Source: Cognatishimia sp. WU-CL00825 (lineage in GTDB: Bacteria; Pseudomonadota; Alphaproteobacteria; Rhodobacterales; Rhodobacteraceae). From it: a stretch of DNA of 64,000 nt. Location of the stretch: positions 186,001 to 250,000 of the forward strand of contig NZ_BAABWX010000002.1 of assembly GCF_040364665.1 (NCBI RefSeq), given 5' to 3'. Positions 51,278 to 59,705 of this stretch are shown piece by piece; position 1 is the first letter of the stretch; every line of letters starts with the position of its first letter. The position numbers and the translations under genes are program-made. The notes under the pieces were generated by a model that was not told the origin of the DNA, ran no database searches, and saw only the letters and a list, made by a program, of their open reading frames with translations.

Positions 51278-52162
51278 ATGACCAGATATGTATTGACCGT
51301 CGAATGCCAGTCCCAGCGCGGTCTGGTTGCAGCTATTTCCGGCTTTTTGGCCGAGACGGATTGCAATATTTTGGATTCAGCACAGTTTGATGACCAAAAA
51401 ACCGGTAAATTTTTTATTCGCCTGACGTTTGAGGCCCCAGAGGCCACAACGCTAGAGGTCTTGGAGACCCAATTTGCTCCGATCAGCGACAAGTTCGAGA
51501 TGGCCACGACCTTTTATGCCGATGGTGCCAAAATGAAGGTTTTGATCATGGTGTCGCGTTTTGGCCATTGTCTGAACGATCTGCTGTATCGGTCGCGGAT
51601 TGGGGCCTTGCCGGTCGAGATTGTCGGCGTGATTTCCAATCATATGGATTATCAAAAATCGGTGGTGAATGCCGATATCCCGTTTCACTACATTAAGGTG
51701 ACAAAAGACACCAAAGCAGAGGCCGAAGCGCGGCAGATGCAGGTGATCGAAGAAACCGGGGCAGAACTCGTTGTATTGGCGCGCTATATGCAGGTGTTGT
51801 CTGATGAGATGTGCACCAAAATGTCGGGCCGGATCATCAATATTCACCACTCATTCCTGCCATCTTTCAAAGGTGCCAACCCTTACAAGCAAGCCTTTGA
51901 GCGGGGCGTGAAATTGATTGGCGCGACCTCACATTATGTGACCGCGGATCTGGATGAAGGCCCTATCATCGAGCAGGATATTGTGCGCGTAACCCATGCG
52001 CAATCTGCCGCAGATTATGTGTCTCTGGGCCGGGATGTCGAAAGCCAGGTTCTGGCGCGGGCGATCCACGCTCATGCGCGGCACCGGGCCTTTATCAACG
52101 GCAATAAAACCGTTGTGTTTCCTGCAAGCCCCGGCAGCTTTGCCTCTGAGCGTATGGGCTGA
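51278..52162 (+). CDS. purU: Formyltetrahydrofolate deformylase
   Basis: A 294-residue enzyme: N-terminal ACT domain (TRYVLTVECQSQRGLVAAIS, about residues 1-80) and a formyltransferase-like catalytic domain with VSRFGHCLNDLLYR, GVISNHMDY, IPFHYI, LARYMQVLSDEM, INIHHSFLPSFKGANPYKQA (catalytic Asn/His) and IGATSHYVTADLDEGPIIEQ (Asp). PurU hydrolyses 10-formyl-THF to formate and THF. ATG 51278 is chosen since the ACT domain starts there. Confidence 0.96.
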   Translation: MTRYVLTVECQSQRGLVAAISGFLAETDCNILDSAQFDDQKTGKFFIRLTFEAPEATTLEVLETQFAPISDKFEMATTFYADGAKMKVLIMVSRFGHCLNDLLYRSRIGALPVEIVGVISNHMDYQKSVVNADIPFHYIKVTKDTKAEAEARQMQVIEETGAELVVLARYMQVLSDEMCTKMSGRIINIHHSFLPSFKGANPYKQAFERGVKLIGATSHYVTADLDEGPIIEQDIVRVTHAQSAADYVSLGRDVESQVLARAIHAHARHRAFINGNKTVVFPASPGSFASERMG

Positions 52163-52188
52163 GTTCAGTCCGCCCAGTTGCTGTTTGC

Positions 52189-52216
52189 AAACGCGTCCCT
52201 CTTGGGGCGCGTTTTG
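52189..52216. terminator. Terminator between purU and oppF
   Basis: AAACGCG (52189-52195) pairs with CGCGTTT (52208-52214), extended inward by a G-T pair and three C-G pairs to a TCTT loop: an 11-bp stem between two convergent stop codons. The T-run serves purU; the A-run serves the opposite strand. Confidence 0.85.
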
Positions 52217-52226
52217 TCTTTGGGGT

Positions 52227-53204
52227 CTAAGCGTCTTCTAGGAAACAGGCCTTTTCGCGCCCTGCTGCGCGATAGAAATCCGGTCGGGATTTTGCACAGC
52301 GATCCTGTCGCATAGGGCAGCGCGACTGAAACAGGCAGCCTCGGGGCAAGGCCATGGGGCTTGGCAGATCCCCGTCCAGGATCTGCGGTGTCAGTTTTTG
52401 ATTTGGGTCAGGCACCGGAACCGCAGACAAAAGCGCCTTGGTATAAGGATGACGCGGGTCCATGACCAACTCTGCGGCGGGCGCGCGTTCCATCATGCCC
52501 CCCAGATACATCACCAGAATTTCGTCTGATATGTGTCGCACAACCCCCAAATCATGGGCGACAAACACCAACGTCAGCCCCATATCCTTTTGCAGCTCTT
52601 GCAAAATATTCACCACCTGGGCCTGAATAGAGACATCAAGGGCGGACACCGGTTCGTCGCAAAGCAAGATCTTGGGTGACGCAGCTAGGGCCCGAGCAAT
52701 GCCGATGCGCTGACACTGACCGCCGGAAAACTCATGCGGATAACGGTTTTCATTGCGCCGCGCGATGCCAACACGATCTAGCATTTCACGCGCTTTGGCT
52801 TTGCGTTTCGCCCGGTCCATCTCTGGAAAGAACGCTGAAAAGGGTTCTGCTACAATCTCTAGAATGGTCATGCGCGGATTCAGCGAAGCAACCGGATCTT
52901 GGAAGATCATTTGCACTTTGCGGCGCAGCGCCATGACCGCTTTGCGCGAGCTATAGTCAATGTCTTGGCCATCCACCCGAACCCGGCCGGATTGCGGCGT
53001 TACCAGCCCGCTGATGGCGCGCACCAAAGTGGATTTTCCGCAGCCGCTTTCGCCGACCACGCCCAAAGTTTTACCTTGCTCTAGTGTAAAGCTGACGCCG
53101 TTGACGGCCTTGACAACACTGGGGTCTGACCAGGGCCATTTCTTGGATTGATTGACCTTAAATTCAACCGCGAGGTTTTCGACGGATAACATTTCTTGGG
53201 TCAT
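52227..53204 (-). CDS. oppF: Oligopeptide ABC transporter ATP-binding protein OppF
   Basis: A 325-residue ATPase: Walker A GVVGESGCGKSTLVRAI, Q-loop FQDPVASLNPRM, signature EFSGGQCQRIGIARAL, Walker B KILLCDEPVSALDVSIQ and the C-terminal oligo_HPY domain with HPYTKALLSAVPVPDP and a CxxxxRCPM segment that holds a possible Fe-S or metal site. The start ATG overlaps the oppD stop by 4 bp. Last gene of the opp operon. Confidence 0.95.
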   Translation of the reverse strand: MTQEMLSVENLAVEFKVNQSKKWPWSDPSVVKAVNGVSFTLEQGKTLGVVGESGCGKSTLVRAISGLVTPQSGRVRVDGQDIDYSSRKAVMALRRKVQMIFQDPVASLNPRMTILEIVAEPFSAFFPEMDRAKRKAKAREMLDRVGIARRNENRYPHEFSGGQCQRIGIARALAASPKILLCDEPVSALDVSIQAQVVNILQELQKDMGLTLVFVAHDLGVVRHISDEILVMYLGGMMERAPAAELVMDPRHPYTKALLSAVPVPDPNQKLTPQILDGDLPSPMALPRGCLFQSRCPMRQDRCAKSRPDFYRAAGREKACFLEDA

Positions 53205-54163
53205 GTCAGTTCCTCGATTGGGCGAAGACAGGCCCGCATAGGTTGGCTCGCGGTGAGTTGCGGCAATGTGCTGGTACAGGCGGCAATGGCATCCTCGCAG
53301 CGTTCGGCAAAGGGGCAGCCGGTCAGCTCTGACAGCTGGTTTGGCGGCTGACCCGGAATGCTTTGCAGGGTTTCGGTTGGGGCGTGAATGTTGGGCACCG
53401 CCCGCATTAGGCCACGGGTATAGGGATGGCTGGGTTGGGCGAAAATTGCTTTGGTATCCGCGCGTTCCATGATGCGCCCGCCATAGAGCACCAGAGTTTC
53501 CTCGCAAAAACCAGCCACCACACCAAGGTCATGGGTGATCAACATAATTGAGGTGCCAAAGTCAGATTGGATCTGATCCAAAAGCCGCATGATCTGGGCC
53601 TGCACCGTGACGTCCAGTGCGGTTGTTGGTTCATCTGCCAATATCAGCTTGGGGCTGCAAAGCAGCGCCATTGCAATGACGATCCGTTGGCGCATCCCGC
53701 CAGAGAACTCATGCGGATAGCTTTTGAGCCGGTTTTTGGCATCCGGGATTTGAACCGCATCCATGGCTTGCAACACACGGCTGCGCGCGGCTTTGCCCCG
53801 CAGGCCTTCGTGCAGCTCAAGCACCTCGTTTAGTTGGCGCTCGATGGTCATGTAAGGGTTCAAAGAACTCATCGGGTCCTGAAAAATGATCGCGATGTCT
53901 TTGGTGCGGATTTTGTTAAGCTGTGCGCTGGGCAATTGCAGTAAGTTTTGCCCGTTGTAGTTGATGGTGCCGCTGATTTCGGCATTTTTGGCCTGCAGGC
54001 CAAGGATCGCCAGGGCGATTTGCGATTTGCCAGAGCCGCTTTCGCCGACGATGGCCAGTTTTTGGGCGGCATCAATGTCAAAGCTGACATCATTGACCGC
54101 ATGCACGTAGCCATCGTTGGTGCGAAATCGAATGCTGAGGTTTTGAACGGAAAGCATGGTCAT
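53201..54163 (-). CDS. oppD: Oligopeptide ABC transporter ATP-binding protein OppD
   Basis: A 320-residue ATPase with Walker A IVGESGSGKSQIALAIL, Q-loop FQDPMSSLNPYM, signature EFSGGMRQRIVIAMAL, Walker B KLILADEPTTALDVTVQ and the oligo_HPY end (HPYTRGLMRAVPNIHAPTE; GCPFAERCEDAIAAC). It pairs with OppF as the ATP-hydrolysing dimer. It overlaps oppC and oppF by 4 bp each. Confidence 0.95.
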   Translation of the reverse strand: MTMLSVQNLSIRFRTNDGYVHAVNDVSFDIDAAQKLAIVGESGSGKSQIALAILGLQAKNAEISGTINYNGQNLLQLPSAQLNKIRTKDIAIIFQDPMSSLNPYMTIERQLNEVLELHEGLRGKAARSRVLQAMDAVQIPDAKNRLKSYPHEFSGGMRQRIVIAMALLCSPKLILADEPTTALDVTVQAQIMRLLDQIQSDFGTSIMLITHDLGVVAGFCEETLVLYGGRIMERADTKAIFAQPSHPYTRGLMRAVPNIHAPTETLQSIPGQPPNQLSELTGCPFAERCEDAIAACTSTLPQLTASQPMRACLRPIEELT

Positions 54164-55092
54164 GAGCGGTCCTTTGGGTCAAGCGCATCCCGAAGGCCGT
54201 CACCGATGTAGTAAAGAGAGACCTGAGCGATCACAAAAAAGGCAGCGGGGTAAGCCAATTGCCACAGCGTGCCAAAGGTCATGGTTTTTGCCCCTTCGGA
54301 AATCAACGCGCCCCAGCTTGTGTTGGGTTCCTGAATGCCGACGCCCAAAAAGGACACAAGGCTTTCATACATGATCATTTCGGGAATAGAGATCGACATA
54401 TAGATGACGATCACCCACAGCATATTGGGCAGGATATGTTTGAAGATGATCTTGGCGTCAGACATGCCTAACATGCGCGCCGCATCTACGAATTCTTTGT
54501 TCTTAAGGGTCTGCACCTGGCCGCGTACAATCAATAGGCCAGCGGTCCAATTGATGATCACCATCACCAGGATCATTTGCATCAAAGACCGGCCAAAAAA
54601 CGCCTGCCAGACCACAAAGAAGATGATGTAGGGGATCGACAGCGTGATGTTGAGGGCGGCCACGATGATCTGATCGGTGCGCCCGCCATAATACCCGGCG
54701 ATGGCCCCCATCGTCGACCCGACACAAACCGCAATAATGGCCGCGACAAATCCGACCAACAAAGACACCCGGCTGCCCTGAACCACGCGCGCATAAAGAT
54801 CACGCCCCAGTTCATCAACACCAAAATAGTGGCCGTTTTCAACGTTCGGCCCGCCGCTTTCTTTGATTTTACCGAGCAGGGACCAGTCGATTTCTTCATA
54901 GCTCCATTTGGCAAAGGCATGGCCAAAGGTGGCAAACAATACCAGACCAAACAGCATGGTCACCGAAATCACCGCCATGCGGTTTTTGAGAAAGCGCAGA
55001 CGCGCGTCAGCCCAAAACGAGCGACTGGTGAGCATTTCTTCGGCCGCGGCCTGAACATACTCGGGGCTGTTCATTATTTTCTTGGCTCTCAT
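54160..55092 (-). CDS. oppC: Oligopeptide ABC transporter permease OppC
   Basis: A 310-residue permease with about six helices. An N-terminal OppC_N segment (RSFWADARLRFLKNRMAVIS) is followed by LGRDLYARVVQGSRVSLLVG and the EAA-loop EFVDAARMLGMSDAKIIFKHILPNM, which contacts the ATPases. It overlaps oppB and oppD by 4 bp. It forms the membrane channel with OppB. Confidence 0.95.
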   Translation of the reverse strand: MRAKKIMNSPEYVQAAAEEMLTSRSFWADARLRFLKNRMAVISVTMLFGLVLFATFGHAFAKWSYEEIDWSLLGKIKESGGPNVENGHYFGVDELGRDLYARVVQGSRVSLLVGFVAAIIAVCVGSTMGAIAGYYGGRTDQIIVAALNITLSIPYIIFFVVWQAFFGRSLMQMILVMVIINWTAGLLIVRGQVQTLKNKEFVDAARMLGMSDAKIIFKHILPNMLWVIVIYMSISIPEMIMYESLVSFLGVGIQEPNTSWGALISEGAKTMTFGTLWQLAYPAAFFVIAQVSLYYIGDGLRDALDPKDRS

Positions 55093-56021
55093 GACATGTC
55101 GCTCCGGACTTTGGGGTCAATCCACGCGTAAATCAGGTCGACCAGCAACAAGAGCACAAAGGTCAGCACGGAATAGAGAATGGCGAGGCCGAGGATCACG
55201 GCATAATCGCGGGTATAGGCCGCATCGATAAAGTTTTGCCCGATACCACCGGTTGAAAAGAATATGTCGATAAAGACGGATCCGGTGATCATATAGACAA
55301 AGACCGGCCCCATATAAGAGATCACCGGCAAGAGGGCGGGTTTGAGCGCGTGGCGTATCAGAACGGTGTGCTCGGGCAGGCCCTTGGCGCGGGCGGTGCG
55401 GATATAAGGCGCACTGAGCGTTTCCAGCAACGAGCCGCGGGTCAGCCGGGCGACCGAGGCCATGTAAGAGGTGCCAAGCGCCACGGCGGGCATAATTACA
55501 TAGGGCCATTGGCCGCCGTTCCAGCCACCGCCGGGCAGCAAGCCCCAGGACAGGGTGAACAGCAACACCATAATTGGCGCGAGTACAAAGTTTGGGAAAA
55601 TTTGTGAGAAGATCGCCAGACCCGTCATCACATAGTCCCAAAAGGAATTGTGGCGCAGCGCGGCAACGACGCCCAGAGGGATGCCAATTGCCAGAACAAA
55701 TATTGCAGAAAAGAAACCATAGGTCAGCGTGACCGGGAAACCCTGGGCGATCAGATCGTTAACCGAACGATCCTTTTGGGCAAAGCTTGGCCCGAAATCA
55801 AAATGCAAAACGATGTTTTTCAAATAGGTCCAAAGCTGCACGTAAAGCGGCTCGTCCAGCCCATAGCGTTCAAGCACGTTTTTCATAACGGCGGGCGGCA
55901 GGGGGCGCTCTGAGGTGAAGGGTCCGCCGGGCGCGAGACGCATCAGGAAAAAGCAGGCCACAATCAGAATCAGAATTGTGGGGATCACCGCCATTAGGCG
56001 GCGCAGGGTGTAATTAAGCAT
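55089..56021 (-). CDS. oppB: Oligopeptide ABC transporter permease OppB
   Basis: A 310-residue permease with about six helices: MLNYTLRRLMAVIPTILILI at the start, FDFGPSFAQKDRSVNDLIAQ, and the EAA-loop with YIRTARAKGLPEHTVLIRHA LKPALLPVI. GAGGATTT supplies the ribosome-binding site. It is downstream of oppA, separated by a strong hairpin. Confidence 0.95.
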   Translation of the reverse strand: MLNYTLRRLMAVIPTILILIVACFFLMRLAPGGPFTSERPLPPAVMKNVLERYGLDEPLYVQLWTYLKNIVLHFDFGPSFAQKDRSVNDLIAQGFPVTLTYGFFSAIFVLAIGIPLGVVAALRHNSFWDYVMTGLAIFSQIFPNFVLAPIMVLLFTLSWGLLPGGGWNGGQWPYVIMPAVALGTSYMASVARLTRGSLLETLSAPYIRTARAKGLPEHTVLIRHALKPALLPVISYMGPVFVYMITGSVFIDIFFSTGGIGQNFIDAAYTRDYAVILGLAILYSVLTFVLLLLVDLIYAWIDPKVRSDMS

Positions 56022-56037
56022 GAAATCCTCGCGGTGC

Positions 56038-56058
56038 CCCGCCGCCAACAGCGGCGGG
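56038..56058 (-). other. Strong hairpin between oppA and oppB
   Basis: CCCGCCGC (56038-56045) and GCGGCGGG (56051-56058) form a perfect 8-bp GC stem with the loop CAACA, 28 bp after the oppA stop. No T-run follows. It likely blocks 3' exonucleases so that the oppA message outlasts that of the permease genes. Confidence 0.75.
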
Positions 56059-56086
56059 ACTAAGTGAAACATTCAAAAGCGACGGC

Positions 56087-57703
56087 TTATTTGGCCACTT
56101 TGAAGAGGTCTTTTGAGTAGGTCTGTTGCTGTACGTTTTTCACAGGCCAGCCCATGACGTTGTCTTTCAGCATCATGTTTGCAGAGTAGTGATAGACCGG
56201 GATCACCGGCATCTCTTGGGACAAGATCTGCTCGACTTCGGTGTACAGCGGCCCGGCGTCCTGCGAGGATTTTGCCATGGCCATCAGCTCGTCGACACGT
56301 GCGTTGCTGAATTTGGCGTCGTTGTAGCCAGAAGACGACACCAGCAGGTCAAGGAAGGTAGAAGCTTCGTTATAATCACCACACCATGCGCCACGGGCCA
56401 TTTCAAAGTTTTGGTTGCCACGGTTTTCCAGAAAGACTTTCCATTCCTGATTTTCCAAGGTGACTTCGATGCCAAGCTTTTGTTTCCACATCTGCGTGGC
56501 CACAATCGCAACAGACTGGTGCGCTTCGGAGGTGTTATAAAGATATTTGAACGCCAAAGGCTTGCCGCCCTTGCCATAGCCCGCCTCTGCCAGCAATTCG
56601 ACCGCCATGGCGTCGCGCTCTGCTTGGCTGAGACCCGCATAGTCGATCTCTGGCACATCAAAGCCCGCGGTTGCCGAGGGGGTAAAATTATAGGCTGGGA
56701 ATTGGCCGCCTTGCAGAACCTGATCGACAATCACGTTACGATCCAAGGCCAAGGCCAGCGCCTTGCGCACGCGCACATCTTGGAAGGCTTCCGGGCCGCT
56801 CGCCAGGTTATAGGAGAAATAGTAATTGCACAGACGTGGAACCGCGATGGCTTCAGCCGGGAATTCGTCTTTCAGCGCAGGATACTGGCCGGCTGGAATG
56901 TCGGTCTTGTCCAATTCGCCCGCGCGATAGCGGGTCAAACCCTGGGCGTCATCGCCAATCACCAGCGCAACAACGGTGTCTAGAACCGTGTTTTCGTTGT
57001 CCCAGTAGTTCGGGTTGCGCACGCGAGTCGAGCGCTCTTTGAGCACGTGCTCTGTCAAAGTGTAGGCACCGTTGCCAACCATGTTGCCCGGACGGATCCA
57101 AGAATCGCCATGGGCTTCGACCGCCCATTTTGGCGCTGGGAATGTGGTCGTATGGGTGACCATTTCAGCGAAATACGGCAGGGGCTGCGTGAGGTTGACC
57201 ACAAAGGTGTAATCATCGGTGGCTGACACGCCGAGGTCGTCAGGGGTTTTTTCACCGGAAATAATTTCGGCACCGTTTTTGACAGACATCAATTCCATGT
57301 ACCATGCATAAGGCGATGCAAGCGCCGGATCGACGGCGCGTTTCCAGCCATACACGAAATCATGGGCGGTCACCGGCTTGCCGTCAGACCATTTTGCGTC
57401 TTGGCGCAGGTGGAATGTATAGGTCATGTTATCTGCGCTGACATCATGGTGGGTGGCCACGCCCGGCACGTTGTTGCCTTCGGAGTCCTGATTGTAGAGG
57501 CCTTCGAAAAGGTCACGCAATACAACGGACCCTGCGACGCCTTCGTTCAGCTGTGGGTCCAGCGAAGCAAATTCATCTAAAATACGATAGGTATAGGTCT
57601 GGTCAGCGGCCAGTTTTGTACCAGTGGGCACATCTGCAGCAAAGGCCGTGGACGACAGGGCCGTGGTGAACGTGAGCGCAAGGGCAAAAGTGGTTTTTTT
57701 CAT
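56087..57703 (-). CDS. oppA: Oligopeptide ABC transporter substrate-binding protein OppA
   Basis: The 538-residue periplasmic protein has a signal peptide (MKKTTFALALTFTTALSSTA FAAD region) and SBP_bac_5 motifs: YRILDEFASLDPQLNEGVAG, VVLRDLFEGLYNQD, YTFHLRQDAKWSDGKPVTAHDFVYGWKR-type region (split here), GNGAYTLTEHV and DVRVRKALALALDRNVIVDQ. It resembles E. coli OppA/MppA and should bind short peptides. It is first in oppABCDF. Confidence 0.95.
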   Translation of the reverse strand: MKKTTFALALTFTTALSSTAFAADVPTGTKLAADQTYTYRILDEFASLDPQLNEGVAGSVVLRDLFEGLYNQDSEGNNVPGVATHHDVSADNMTYTFHLRQDAKWSDGKPVTAHDFVYGWKRAVDPALASPYAWYMELMSVKNGAEIISGEKTPDDLGVSATDDYTFVVNLTQPLPYFAEMVTHTTTFPAPKWAVEAHGDSWIRPGNMVGNGAYTLTEHVLKERSTRVRNPNYWDNENTVLDTVVALVIGDDAQGLTRYRAGELDKTDIPAGQYPALKDEFPAEAIAVPRLCNYYFSYNLASGPEAFQDVRVRKALALALDRNVIVDQVLQGGQFPAYNFTPSATAGFDVPEIDYAGLSQAERDAMAVELLAEAGYGKGGKPLAFKYLYNTSEAHQSVAIVATQMWKQKLGIEVTLENQEWKVFLENRGNQNFEMARGAWCGDYNEASTFLDLLVSSSGYNDAKFSNARVDELMAMAKSSQDAGPLYTEVEQILSQEMPVIPVYHYSANMMLKDNVMGWPVKNVQQQTYSKDLFKVAK

Positions 57704-58339
57704 TTTAGTAGCTCCCAATTTTCTTTCTTATGAGGGCTGCTTGCTCTGATGCGAGGCTTGGGGGATTTGCGATATGCAGATCCTCTTAACCATTGCGCAG
57801 CGATCAGACCGGCAGCTCGTGAACACAAGCTTTAAGCGCGACGGAAATAACCATGAAATATGGGTCGGCACGCAGGGCTTCGTCATGCCCAAATTATTTG
57901 GAGACAGGCCCTGCAAGGCAAATGCCGGTTTTGCATAGCCTCATGTTCCACCGACATAAGACCGATGCAAGCCACCAAGCGCCCGCAGATTTGAAAACGC
58001 TTTTGTGTGTCTATCTTCTTGTTTAGTAACGGTTAAGTTTATGAAGATCTTGCGGGTTTGATCAAAGAAACGCGCAAACGAACACAAAGCCCAATCACAG
58101 CGCGGGCGGTTTGACGCAGTGAAAAATCTGTCGGGCACGGGTTTTGTGATTGGGTTGGTAAGATGATCTGCGGCGCAGGTGGCCTGAAATTGCACAGAAT
58201 CGAATGTGCGGGATGGCCGGGAAAAACGTCGTAAATGATCATGACAATAATTGTGAAACTGCCCATAGTGGGTTCAGCAATTTTGGAATGAAAGTCGCGC
58301 GGCATTGCTGCGGACCAGAGCGAGATGAAGGATAGATCT
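57704..58339. other. Gene-free stretch between oppA and the alcohol dehydrogenase gene
   Basis: About 636 bp with two divergent promoters. Small open frames exist on the minus strand but overlap each other, lack ribosome-binding sites and match no family I know. It contains a 10-bp inverted repeat CCCAATCACA (58090-58099) / TGTGATTGGG (58145-58154). Confidence 0.6.
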
Positions 58340-59455
58340 ATGATGAGAACACGTGCTGCTGTTGCGGTTGAAGCGGGCAAACCGTTGGAAATCATGGACG
58401 TGAACTTGGAGGGCCCTCGGGCTGGAGAAGTTCTGGTTGAGATCAAGGCCACCGGGCTGTGTCACACGGATGAATTCACCCGCTCTGGGGATGATCCCGA
58501 AGGTATTTTTCCGGCCATTTTGGGCCATGAAGGCGCTGGGGTTGTCATCGAGATCGGCGAAGGTGTGACCTCGTTAGAAGTGGGGGACCATGTGATCCCG
58601 CTCTACACGCCAGAGTGCCGCGAATGCGAATATTGTTTGAACCCAAAAACCAACCTGTGCCAAAAAGTGCGGTCCACGCAGGGTCAGGGTCTGTTGCCGG
58701 ATGGGTCCACCCGGTTTTCCATGTTGGATGGCACGCCGATCCATCACTATATGGGCTGTTCTACCTTTGCCAATCACACCGTGGTGCCTGAAATCGCCCT
58801 AGCAAAGGTGCGTAAAGACGCGCCGTTTGACAAGATTTGTTATATTGGCTGTGGGGTCACCACCGGCATTGGCGCGGTGATCAACACAGCCAAGGTCGAG
58901 ATTGGTTCCCGGGCGATTGTCTTTGGTCTGGGGGGCATTGGGTTGAATGTCATTCAGGGTCTGCGTTTGGCAGGGGCGGATCAAATTGTCGGCGTCGATC
59001 TGAATGCCTCAAAGGTTGAAATGGGTGAAAAGTTTGGCATGACCGACTTTGTAAACCCAGCCGAAGTTGACGGCGATCTTGTGGCGCATCTGGTAGAGCT
59101 GACCAAGGGCGGCGCGGATTATACTTTTGACGCGACTGGCAATGTGAATGTGATGCGGACCGCCCTTGAGGCGGCGCATAAGGGCTGGGGGGAATCGATC
59201 ATTATTGGCGTTGCACCAGCCGGGGCTGAAATCTCGACCCGTCCGTTTCAATTGGTCACCGGGCGCGTGTGGCGCGGCACGGCCTTTGGCGGCGCAAAGG
59301 GCCGCACAGATGTGCCAAAAATTGTCGATTGGTACATGGACGGTAAGATCGAAATTGATCCGATGATCACCCACAAACTGAGCCTTGATCAAATCAACGA
59401 AGGTTTTGAACTGATGCACGCAGGCAAATCTATCCGTGCTGTGGTGGAGTTCTAA
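58340..59455 (+). CDS. frmA: Class III alcohol dehydrogenase / S-(hydroxymethyl)glutathione dehydrogenase
   Basis: A 371-residue zinc enzyme: catalytic-zinc ligands Cys and His in ATGLCHTDEFTRSG and ILGHEGAGVV, the structural zinc cluster CRECEYCLNPKTNLC, GCSTFANHTVVPE, IGCGVTTGIGAVI and the Rossmann VFGLGGIGLNVIQGLRLAGA. Class III ADH oxidises the glutathione adduct of formaldehyde and also reduces nitrosoglutathione. AAGGA precedes ATG 58340. An S-formylglutathione hydrolase (frmB) is not next to it. Confidence 0.93.
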   Translation: MMRTRAAVAVEAGKPLEIMDVNLEGPRAGEVLVEIKATGLCHTDEFTRSGDDPEGIFPAILGHEGAGVVIEIGEGVTSLEVGDHVIPLYTPECRECEYCLNPKTNLCQKVRSTQGQGLLPDGSTRFSMLDGTPIHHYMGCSTFANHTVVPEIALAKVRKDAPFDKICYIGCGVTTGIGAVINTAKVEIGSRAIVFGLGGIGLNVIQGLRLAGADQIVGVDLNASKVEMGEKFGMTDFVNPAEVDGDLVAHLVELTKGGADYTFDATGNVNVMRTALEAAHKGWGESIIIGVAPAGAEISTRPFQLVTGRVWRGTAFGGAKGRTDVPKIVDWYMDGKIEIDPMITHKLSLDQINEGFELMHAGKSIRAVVEF

Positions 59456-59594
59456 TTGATCTGCTCTGGCATCGCCAAGTGACGATGCCGGCTGATCGCT
59501 GACCCCTGACGATTGCTTCGTTTTTAGCCCGGCCTGCGCTTAATCGCGTGGGCCGTTTTGATGTTGGGGGACCATTTGCCGGTTACGGCGCAAG

Positions 59595-59604
59595 CCCCCC
59601 CCCC
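59595..59604 (+). repeat. Homopolymer of ten C residues
   Basis: A run of ten cytosines lies about 100 bp before the promoter of the Gfo/CoA-transferase operon, in non-coding DNA. Such tracts can vary in length by slippage or can be sequencing errors. Confidence 0.8.
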
Positions 59605-59646
59605 GCAGCTGATCGCGTTGATTTTTGAATTGGAGGTGAGAATCAG

Positions 59647-59676
59647 TTGACAATTGGAACGTTCCAAAATACGAAT
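59647..59676 (+). promoter_or_regulatory. Promoter of the Gfo-CoA-transferase operon
   Basis: TTGACA (59647-59652) is a perfect -35; TACGAA (59670-59675) at 17-bp spacing is a fair -10. The first operator palindrome lies in the spacer and the second just downstream of the -10. Confidence 0.6.
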
Positions 59677-59689
59677 ATGGAACGTTCCA
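59654..59689. promoter_or_regulatory. Twin operator: TTGGAACGTTCCAA and TGGAACGTTCCA
   Basis: Two perfect palindromes with the same core GGAACGTTCC (59654-59667 and 59678-59689) have centres 23 bp apart, about two helical turns. The central CG is typical for LacI-family operators. One lies between -35 and -10 and the other over the likely transcription start, as expected for repression. Confidence 0.8.
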
Positions 59690-59705
59690 AATTAGGAGGC
59701 TGAAA

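Noticed and set aside
58039..58452. 137-codon minus-strand frame between oppA and frmA
   Set aside because: It runs into the start of frmA in antisense, has no ribosome-binding site and no recognisable domain.
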